A stretch of DNA of 64,000 nucleotides. Origin: Phoronis australis. Its lineage: Eukaryota > Phoronida > Phoronidae. The DNA lies in assembly GCA_002633005.1 (NCBI GenBank), contig NMRA01000312.1:267850-331849 (forward strand), given 5' to 3'. Below are positions 54,881 to 64,000 of the stretch, piece by piece. Numbering within the stretch: position 1 is the stretch's first letter; every line of letters starts with the position of its first letter. A model generated the notes under the pieces. It made no database searches. It saw only the letters and a list, made by a program, of their open reading frames with translations, and had not been told where the DNA came from. Both the position numbers and the translations under genes were made by a program.

Positions 54881-57800
54881 CTGTTAGAAAAACAACAGAT
54901 GTTAAACAACATGAAAACGATGCTTGTGAAAGTCATAACAACCAACAAGAACTTATCCAAGCAAACAATTCAAGTCCACTACAAATTTCCCTTGTTCAGC
55001 GTCACTTGTCATCTTCAACAGCCTACTTTAAAGTAAGCTGTTCAGCATGTGCCCTGTATGACTAAGCAATTCAATTATATTGTTCATAACCCCAAGCCTC
55101 TTAGACACTATTTATATTGTCCAAAACATCGATAAAACCTTACCCACCCTGGCTACCTGAGTACAAGAGTAGGGCTTTCATGTTTTAGGTAACTCTCGCA
55201 ATCATGGGAGATAAATTGTGCATGTTGCGATTGAGGATAGGCTAACCTCCTTCCTTAAGCCACTCAACAATGCAAAAAGATCTTTTTAGATTTTCAGCAC
55301 AGCATGTGGCAGAAATGGCCTCTGAACAAGAGAACTTTGTAATGGTATATATAGACAGACAGGTAGTGGTACAGAGTGGATGCAACAGTGACATGAACAA
55401 CATTATGCACCAACAAACGACTGCCATGCTTCATAACACAATGTTAACTACTCAAGCAAACATGGAACAACATGCTTGAGAAAGAATCAAATCATTTTCA
55501 ACATGATGAAAATTTAATAAGAAATACAATGCAACAATTCTTAATGAATAAACTATACTTGTACGCTTGTTCAAGTTTCCTCATGAAAGCAAAACAATAT
55601 GAACAATAAGAATTTCGCTGCAGTCACGTATTCCAATATCCAATCACTTACTTTGATACTCTGAAGAATTTCTTGCCTTTCTGTATCCAGCTTCTATCTA
55701 GGAAGCGGCTGCGAGATTTCTGCTTCTTCTCTCCCTCTTCATCAGTGGAGAGGTTGGCATAAGTGTCTTCTTCAATCGTTGAGCGAGATTTCTGGTGGCA
55801 AATTGTCTTCGAGTCCTCGGAGGTAGTGCTACTTTGGCCTTTTATACGATTAAACGCTTTTTTAGCTCGGTCCAAGGACTTAGTCCGAGAAGTTTTAGTT
55901 TTGGATTTTTTCTCAATGTCTTTTTCTCCCTTGGCAAGAGGGGGTGTTAGGTTGGAAGGCTTAGTCACATCGGAAGACTTAAGTTTGTCTACAGTTGATT
56001 TCTCTGTTGGTTTGTCTTTCCGTGTTTCAGTTTGTGAAAGTCCAGTGGCTCTTGAACTATTAGTCTTTGGAACAGCAGAGTCTTTGCTCCTTTGAGTAGG
56101 TTCTTGATTCAAGGGTTTATTTTTAGCAGTCGCTATTACAGTCTGCTTAAGACCACTGGAAGACATTGCAGACGAGCAGAGATCTTCTTTCCTTGCTTCC
56201 CGAGAATCAATGATAGCACCAGTTCCAGGAACTCCTGAAGATTTCCCCTCTTCGGCATTGTTTGGAGAAGTCTTTGCTGAAACAATCCGTACGGGAGAAC
56301 TGTTGCTTCTCTCACGACTATCAAAAACACTCAGCTTTCCAGCAATAGCAGTGGTGGGTGACTCAGTGTCACTATCGTGCTTTAGGAATATCTCGCGGGC
56401 CCTAGCAACAGTGCCCTCCTTTGGCACTTCATAGACAGACTTCTTGCGGTTTGGGACAGTCCTGCCGGGTGACGCTCGTGATATACTGTCCGTGGAATCG
56501 CTGGATTCTGGACGAGAAGAGGCAAACTGATCTCTTAGTTTGTTGAACTTACTGCTGCTAGACTCCCCACTTTTCACTAGGTCCTTTGGTGTGTGTTTTA
56601 CTGAGAGATCGGGAGCTAAAGAGGACGACAGCTTACGGGCAATTTCTTTCACCTGTGGAGAGGGGCTACGTTTAAAGTGACACAAAATCGTCTTAGAAAC
56701 ACTTGTATCGTGTTCGAGTTTATTATTCTCTGGGGGTTTCTCAGAGTTGTCAGGCAAAACTTTCAGTGTCTCTTGTGCCACTGATGATACACCCTGACTT
56801 TTGGTCTCAACACTTGGAAGCAGCTGTGTGTCAGCAGACATAACTGCTTCATTAGAAGGCAACTGTACTTCATGATTTCCTTCCACGGGTGCTTGCACTG
56901 ATTCCTTTAGCTTTGCTTTACTTAGTCCTCCACCAGGGAGCGCCCGCGTTGAAACATGCATCAATTCTTGTGCTGTTTTCAACTTCCGAACAGGTGACAC
57001 AATCGTGTGCTGCAGAGCAGGCGGACTCGGTGTGTAGCTGCGTGAGTTAGTGAAACTTTCACTGAACTCGTAATGACTGGCCAACTCAACCATAGTTGGT
57101 GCTGGAGTCTTCTTTTTAATCATTGGTTCTTTAACTCCGTCATTCTTTGCCGTGTTACGAGTTGTTTCTTTTTCTGCCGGTAAACTGCCACTAGACCGCC
57201 GCCGTTCTTCTCGTGTGGGTGGTCGTGCAAGTTCAAACTTGGGTGATGTCGATGAATTACTAAACTTCATTTCTCCTGGTGATCGCCTTCGGTGTTTCGA
57301 CTTAACAAGCGGACTATGAGTTGACACGAGACTGGATTCAACTGTCTGCGATTCAGGATTGTTTAGTGACTGTTCTTGGGCATTTTCCAAAGCCTGCACG
57401 TCATTTTGTAACATGTCAGCTGGTGAAGATGTAGTTTTAGACTTTTCTTCATCAGTGACGTTCAGCCTGTCGTTGGTTGAGTTTGATGATTCACACTGAC
57501 TAGTGTCTGCTAGTGTATTACTAGGTGATGTTTCGTTCACTTGAGAAATGACTGGGCCACCCTCTAGCTGTTCAAGCTGTACCTAGGGAAGAACCTCATG
57601 AACAGAATCAAACGTTCAGTGATGAATAATGTCACGCTCATCAACAGAGTAAAGACTGAGTCAATTGAAAAATTTGTCATTCGCTTAGTAATGAGAATCC
57701 AACATTCATGGATGCACATTTTTTGCCTTGAACAGACACTCAGCATTGATCTGATCAGATGAAATAAGGATAGAATTTCATAGCACGTGAACGTTTGACG

Positions 57801-60800
57801 AGAACCAGATGTCCCAGTGTTGAATTATCAAATCAACAGAATACAGACAACATAGAAAATATACAAAAGTGTTCTAGTGAAGCAAAAATGTTGTATACAA
57901 TTTTTAGACCAGTTCCTGCCTTTTTTATTTTTATTGAATTATTTCTTTATATTATTAAGAAATCAATCCTTTTATCTTCTAAAGTTATAGCAGAAGGAAC
58001 TTCTGCATCTCATTTTTTGAATTTGAATAATCTTGTGTAGTTCTTTGACAACGCATTTTAAAGTGAGCTTCTTTTTAGGTTTTAAAAGCAATGCACTCCA
58101 AGCTTAATCACAATGTAAATCTTCAATATTTATGTCTCAAATGCATTGCTTTTTAAACCTAAAGAGTCTCACTTATAAAATGGCGACTGCATGAATAAGG
58201 TCTATAGTAAAAGGAATGGTTGACTTAAAGTATAAAGTATTGGAAATGATATTATCTCAAACAAGTTTGTTACAAGAGCAGCCAGTTACTTACACACATA
58301 CAGAGTAGTTATTGGGAATGTTTGAAAGCAAGCCCACATATTTGTAAACCCATGGACTGACATTCAGAAAACCTCACAACATAAACCCATGGGATTACTT
58401 CTGGAATTAGAATTTTGACTTCCAATCAAGGTTTGTAAAGTTTCACAAAATGAACAATATAAGGCTAAGAGAAAAACAGTTCATGGTCATTTTTACAGGT
58501 ATGAAGACTGTTGTCCCAAAACTGCACCCAATTTTACCTTTTGAGCTCAATTATCACAAGTGCAAAACATATTTAACAGCATTATTAATTTGCTAAAGCA
58601 TCTTCAGAATCAGTTGATACAGCCAAAAGCACCAAAGAACCAGACAAAATTTGTATCACCTAAGGTAAAGGCGGCAATTTTGAATATATGCTCCAGAGCC
58701 CTCTATTGGAAATCTTGGGCCACAACAGATCAACTAGTTGCAATCTGCAGTGTACATTGAATATTACAGAGTGCCTGTAGTGTATATTGTATATTACACA
58801 GTAATTACATTGAATATTACAGAGTGCCTGCAGTGTATATTGTATATTACACAGTAATTACGTTAAATATTACAGAATGCCAGTAGTGTATATCGTATAT
58901 TACACAGTAATGACGATTCTGAAGTGTATATCATAGATTACACAAAATACACCAGAGATTTCAAAAAAACTGAGCAACCTACAATATGCACTACAGGTAC
59001 ACAATTGTGTAATAAAATACACTGCAGATTACAACAATAACTGTAACTGATCTCCCCTACTAATGTTTTTGTTAAAAGAGAAATGGTGTTAAAATTTAAC
59101 TAGTATGTACAAGAAAAAACAAGAACAAAGTTCGACTGTATTCAAAATAGAGTAACCATAGTTATCCTACTGTCAGGGCTGTTCCAGCAAAATCTGTGTG
59201 GGAGGGGGGGGAAGGCAACTGAAATAAAAATTTATGGGTGGTTGCGTTTGATTTAAATTCAAAATGGCTGGTGGTCGTACTTCAAAAAAATAAAAATTTA
59301 CAGGTCGTTGTTGTTTCATTGGGCCATAAATGTTTGATGGTGGGTAATTTTAGTAAATTTTATAAACAATCCGCACAGAATCAAAAACGGAAACAAAAAT
59401 GCAACTTGCAAAAAGCTCCGAATTTTTCACTCCCTCTGATCTCCCCATCAGCATGCCCATAACACCAGTCAACCACAGGCACTCGAATTTCTCGATGGCT
59501 AATAACCATATATAAGAAACATATGTTTTCTTAGTAATGAATGGCGTTAGTGGTGATGGAGGAACAGATAAATTCAAGCGCCTGTGCAATCAACCACAAG
59601 AACAAAAAAAAATTGCGGGTGGTAGGCTGAAGAAATAAATGAAAAATATGGGTGGTGGGTGCAAAAAAAAGGTGCCTTCCCCCCCCTCCCATACAGATTT
59701 TACTGGAACAGCCCAGAGGTTTGTTTTGACATTGGGCAAATAACTTAAATTTTGTTTTGTGCAGCTTATGTTATTTGTCACTTCAGGCATGCATGTGCAC
59801 ACGAGTTGTTATACATGGACAAAATAATGATTAGAGATTATGACTGCACAAACCATGTTAACAACCTTTTAGTGAATTAAGAAAAGGTTGCTCTTGTTAA
59901 TCACAAATGGTGACAAGGACAAATTCAAAGCACACATAAAGTTGAGTATTGTTAACTGCAGCTCATAGAGATAAATTAAAGTTATGGTAATTCCTTACTT
60001 ATTTAGCACACAATATGACCGACAAGTGAAATTTTATTTTGTCAAATTCTTTCAATAAATTCGAAGATTAAGAAAATATAAGTGTATCACAAGCATAGTT
60101 TGTACTCTATAGATGCCATAGAAGACCATTTGATGAAGTTTCCCGTATTTGTAGCAAACTTATCAGCCTTTGAAAAATGGAAAATGGCAATTTTGGCAAT
60201 CGTTTCTGTGGAAAATAAGTAGAGAATTACTGTAAGCTTGAATTCCCTCCCAAAATGGACAGTAAAACATAGGCGTGACTCAAAATAATATCATTTGATA
60301 AAAGATTTTTTTAATAATAAAAACAAAATTCTTTCGCGACAAAAATGAGTGCGCCCTCAGAGAAGTGAGGGTGGAGTGAAGGGAGTCAAAAAACGTTTTC
60401 AGGGCAACCTTTTGCTCTAAAAGTTAAAAGTTTAAAGCATAATCATGAAACTTCAGCGTAATGAATTGAAGTTATGTAAGACTTTATCGATAAGCCTGAG
60501 TATATTGCCAAATATCTACAAAACTACAGATTTTAAAATTACAAAATTTTCTGAAAGTACAAAGAACTTGATTTTTGACTTTAAATCAATCTGGCATTAC
60601 AAAGCTGCGTGAACACGTCTTTTTAGTAAAATTTAGCAAAACAGAAAGTTACACTCAAACCAAAAAAAGCATAAAAAACATGAACAAATTTTGTTTGACA
60701 TAAATGCTCACGAAATCTCAAAAACACTATTGCAGTTTTCTACATTCTCGTTTCGTTTTCGTTTTATGCAAATTCAAGCTTTTCATAAAAATCATAGAGG

Positions 60801-63800
60801 TCCTATTTTTGATAGCCCCTAATGCAAAAGTGGAAGATTTAAAAAACAATTCTGTTTTGGCGACCTGTGCATAAAGCATATTATCCGAAAGTTTCTAAGA
60901 GAGAGATACAGAGTCTTGAAGTTGGTCAAATTTAGACATTTCTCTAGGGTCGCACATAACCATAATGAATATTTGTTAATATGAACAACTGTAAAGTACT
61001 ACATTTGGTCACACATTCAAGTGCATTACTGTCAAATTACCGTGAATGAAACGTCTACGTTGCTCAATGGTTCATCCTCTACAGATTTCTGTTTCCTGAG
61101 GTGGGATTTAGTGGTTGATGTCCTCCTATTGGCTGTTGTCAGCTCAGTGGGCATGGTCAGAGTATCAGCATCAGCAGTGATTGGCTGAACCTGGACTTCA
61201 ACACTCTTTGACTTGACTTCTGGAGAACCAGAAGCTGCAGAAGAATAATATTTTGATTGGCAGCAGGCAGGCTCAAAGACATTGTAAATAAATGAGAATA
61301 GCAGTGCCTAAATTTGTGCTTATTAATAAATTAAAAATGGATTCAGATGTTTGGTGCAATGGGTCCGGCTGAGCGGCTTGTGCACGTCTGAAGCAACATG
61401 CATCAAACTGCCTGCACTATTTTCTTAAATTGCAGAATGCTTTTCTATAGAAGCTTAAGTTGAACCATTTGTGAAGAACATTAATTACACGAAAATTCAA
61501 CAGTTCAATAATAAATTCAACAGAAATGACAGCAAGAAGTCGGAGAGAATTAGAAATTATTTTTTTAAAATGAACCACAGCACTTTAAGGGCTATACTTA
61601 TGAGCCGACATTTATAGCACTTGACAACTAACCAGCATCAGGTGACTCCGGGGCACAGTACGACCTCTCCAGGAGAAGGTCATCAGTGTCAAGGTCACCA
61701 TGACGAAACTGTTCGACATCTTGGTCGAAGCTAAGGCAGCTGGTGCGCAGCTTATGACATCGCTTGACAGCATCACCCAGCGTCTTCTCCAGTCCTGATT
61801 TGTTCAACTGAAATGACAAAACTTTCTAGACAAGTCAGGAAAATGTGAATCCAGTTCCTTCACATTCTGATTAGGTGGCGAAACACTTCATTCCGGGTTG
61901 GGCTATTCCAAAGCCATAGAGGGTAAAAACAATCATCTTCTCAGCTAGGACCAATAACCCTTTGTTAAACTGAATTACTTACAAAGGCCAACTGGGACAT
62001 TTGTGTGACTATAAGCAGGGTTCACAAAGAACTACTTTCACTGACCTTGCACGTCAATTTCAAAAGACCTATTGTGTGTGAACTATGTGAGACTTCTGAG
62101 CTTAAAATGGAAAAGAATAAAAGAAGCAGATTTAGGGGGGGAGGGGACATAACCAAAGAAGGGAAAAGAAAAAACAACGCGAGGATGCCACTTTCAAGAC
62201 TTATGCGGACATTTCTCCTCTAAAAATTGTGGTCTGGGTTCCTCCCTTACAACACCTTTGACCTCATCACAAATACTGTCTTCAAGAAAAGAACGGTGCA
62301 ACAATTCAAAGCCCTTCAAATCCTGTCTTGCTGAAATGTCTCGACAGTTAAGGTTATCTCCAACCTTATTTAGTGGCCTCCATTCTAACTTGTATATCAA
62401 AAAAACTAAGCTTTGTCAACTAGTAAAAGTATATATTTTCTGAAATAACAAAGACCAGGAAATATATATATATATACATATCCTTTTTATATTTATAAGC
62501 CATTATTATTTTTGAACGTAAAAACCTTTTTTAAGTCAAAATTTCATTTTTAAGAAAGGTACATTCATACCAAAATAACCCCTCGGTCGATTTTAATGCA
62601 ACCTTTTTTTATTAAAAACTTCACCAGTTACATCAAAAACACTGTTAGGAATTTTCGATTAGTCTGTTCGTTTGGTTTCTTAGACAAATCAACTCATAAA
62701 ATGTAGGGTATTGAAGTCATGTCCGTCTTTGTCACATTACGCAAAAACTTGGCCTTTATATCAAAAATCCTAACAGCGTTTTTGATGACTAAATATTATG
62801 TTTGGGAAGTTTCAGCGAAATCCATCTGGCCGTTTTCGAGAACTAAGTGTTCCTAAGTTCAAACAAAGTTGATTTGCCAAAGCCGAGAAAAAGGCAATTA
62901 AACTGGGACAAGTGAAAATCTCAAAGTCTTCGGTTAACTATTCGGTGAAAACTTGTTTTCGGTACACACAACCTATACAACCTAACTATGTTAGCTATTT
63001 CAACGTTCACTCGCAATGTCAACTGAGTTTGCAGTGCGTAACTAACTTAATTATCATTAAAACCTCAAATAGACGTATTGTTCCCAGCCAACTTTTACTG
63101 TTGTTTACGCCCTACTTTCTAAGTAGCTGGACACAGTTCATAGCCTGTACACGTCACGTGCTGGGAGACTGATACGAAACTAAGTAAGAAATGGATTACA
63201 AAAATCGAATCGGTGGTTAAAGTATGTCGTTAGCATGAGATCGAACATCGAAATATCAACTTAATAATTGAATTAAGGAATTAGGGTGAGGATTTATCTC
63301 TTTTCACAACTTTCTGTGTTCATGACCACAGAGGCCTGAGGCGACTCGTAGCATTCGTTTTCAATGCCAATGGTCGTATGCATGTAGACGCACAACTCCC
63401 TTAAGATCAAAACTTCGTTTTGTCTTTGTTTTCCCTCGCACCATTCCATCATAAGTACACCTCGTTGGCTCAATGTTATGGCGACTGTGAATGAAAGGAC
63501 TGAGGGTATATTAAGCTGTTCTGTACCTGGTGGGAGATTCGATTTAATTGAAAGCCCTTTAACCTTTGACCTTGGATAAGTAGTAAACATATATCCAGGA
63601 GGTTGTGCGGTTCCAAGGTGGTTCTGCTAAATCTTTTTTTTTCGCTATGCGGTACATATTTTGTATTTGAAGTTCCCCGAGAATGAAGATAAGGTATTTT
63701 GCTAGACACAAGTGAAATATTGTAGAAATGGCCAATTTTTATGAATAAGGTTGGAGATAACCTTAAAAAGCTGCATAGTTGTGTCAGGTAGCCCATACAT

Positions 63801-64000
63801 TTTCAACCATTATAAAACGTTATTCTTGAATACAATATTAATCATGGTTACTATGCCAGAAGTTTGAGTGGGACAAAAGTGTATTCACTTTAATTCTTTT
63901 TCACTTGCCTTAAACAACCCATCACATTATGCTGTGTACTTTACCTGATCAGCCAACCATAACTCGGTTCCACTAAATGTCTTCCACCGGCGTGGTACTC
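54814..64000 (-). CDS. Unrecognised Ser/Thr/Lys-rich protein, five 3' exons, partial
   Basis: Exons in transcript order: 64000-63945 (cut by the window), 61807-61633, 61234-61041, 57582-55652, 54880-54814. All four junction phases agree. About 807 residues are visible. The start reads RRWKTFSGTELWLADQ, then a helical, spectrin-like stretch (SGLEKTLGDAVKRCHKLRTS). A long low-complexity region of about 645 residues follows, with many S/T-P sites and basic clusters. Near the end is DRSWIQKGKKFFRV and an acidic tail (DADSETGYMDN). I do not recognise the family. Composition suggests a disordered, phosphorylated scaffold, perhaps cytoskeletal. Confidence 0.85.
55652..57582 (-). CDS. Ser-rich gene, large 1931-nt exon
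   Basis: One uninterrupted frame with a CTTCCCTAG acceptor and GTAAGT donor. It contains proline-directed sites such as RSYTPSPP and KRSPSPQVKE, a conserved-looking KSVYEVPKEGTVARAREIFL block around 400 residues in, and a basic SRTKSLDRAKKAFNRIK near the end. The alternative acceptor CAG six bases in keeps phase. Confidence 0.92.
58747..58935. repeat. 53-bp tandem repeat, about 3.5 units
   Basis: Units of ATTGAATATTACAGAGTGCC then TGTAGTGTATATTGTATATTACACAGTAATTAC, becoming more divergent to the right. Confidence 0.9.
59176..59714. mobile_element. 539-bp TIR element with GGGCTGTTCCAG ends
   Basis: The left end GGGCTGTTCCAGCAAAATCT and the right end are inverted repeats over about 44 bp, including a G8 run next to AAGGC. 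The subterminal parts repeat TGGGTGGT..TTTCAAAAAAATAAAAATTTA-like words. No open frame of note and no clear target-site duplication. Intron of the Ser-rich gene. Confidence 0.85.
59715..61040. other. Intron of Ser-rich gene, nothing recognised
   Basis: AT-rich, no supported feature. Confidence 0.4.
61041..61234 (-). CDS. Ser-rich gene, linker exon
   Basis: Acceptor TTCTTCTGCAG. Encodes SGSPEVKSKSVEVQVQPITA to NVDVSFT, polar. Donor GTAATT, phase 0. Confidence 0.85.
61633..61807 (-). CDS. Ser-rich gene, helical exon
   Basis: Acceptor TCATTTCAG. Encodes LNKSGLEKTLGDAVKRCHKL and DQDVEQFRHGDLDTDDLLLE, amphipathic helix then acidic. Donor GTTAGT, phase 1. Confidence 0.85.
62348..63766. mobile_element. 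TTAA-ended inverted-repeat element, 1.4 kb
   Basis: A perfect 23-bp inverted pair: TTAAGGTTATCTCCAACCTT(ATT) at the left and its complement ending CCTTAA at the right. TTAA at both ends is the target of piggyBac and Kolobok transposons. The inside has only short open frames, so it would be non-autonomous. Intron of the Ser-rich gene. Confidence 0.7.
63945..64000 (-). CDS. Ser-rich gene, exon cut by window edge
   Basis: Reads VPRRWKTFSGTELWLADQ and ends in phase 0 at GTAAAG. Its true 5' end is outside the window. Confidence 0.7.

Noticed and set aside
55763-56434. Plus-strand frames opposite the large Ser-rich exon
   Set aside because: Antisense shadows of a 1931-nt exon with consensus splice sites on the minus strand.

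Overview
The window is nuclear DNA from an animal, most likely a marine invertebrate outside the vertebrates. It is AT-rich and has spliced genes with GT/AG introns of up to about 8 kb, many small inverted-repeat transposons, minisatellites, and a decayed LINE. There is also an assembly gap of 347 N and a single N. The phylum cannot be fixed from the sequence. An RNA exonuclease very close to animal REXO5 and a CNBD2-like cyclic-nucleotide-binding protein would suit a hemichordate, lancelet, echinoderm or lophotrochozoan.

Left part (1-25.4 kb): a broken non-LTR retrotransposon (98-2548, minus strand) and a CATA microsatellite lie beyond the 3' end of a minus-strand gene. I rebuilt that gene as 12 phase-consistent exons (25379 down to 3961, 516 codons) encoding a CNBD2-like protein with an intact phosphate-binding cassette. 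One of its introns holds an intronless plus-strand gene (5573-6892, 439 aa) for an unrecognised coiled-coil protein, with a perfect cAMP-response element about 70 bp upstream of its ATG. The other introns carry several MITE-type elements, including a near-perfect 199-bp palindrome.

Middle (25.4-31.2 kb): no intact gene was recognised. There is a 15-bp minisatellite, a frame-broken coiled-coil gene remnant near 28 kb, and an orphan open exon-like block at 30.8-31.0 kb.

Right-centre (31.27-51.25 kb, plus strand): a REXO5-type 3'-5' RNA exonuclease, rebuilt as 14 exons (659 aa) with all five DEDDh catalytic residues. The segment holding exon 4 appears twice in tandem about 1 kb apart, joined at a single N. 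Using both copies would stop translation, so this looks like an allelic assembly duplication. Intron 9 holds about ten roughly 142-bp repeats, each with a core like the CTCF consensus and all in one orientation.

Right (51.25-64 kb): a 12-copy 43-bp satellite follows REXO5. A convergent minus-strand gene then enters from the right edge. Five of its 3' exons are visible, encoding a Ser/Thr/Lys-rich, probably disordered protein that I did not recognise. Its introns hold a TTAA-flanked inverted-repeat element and another TIR element.

The genes are ordinary eukaryotic single-transcript units and nothing indicates an operon. CNBD2 is linked to sperm function and REXO5 is germline-enriched in animals. 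The CRE-bearing nested gene would fit a germline theme, but that is inference only.
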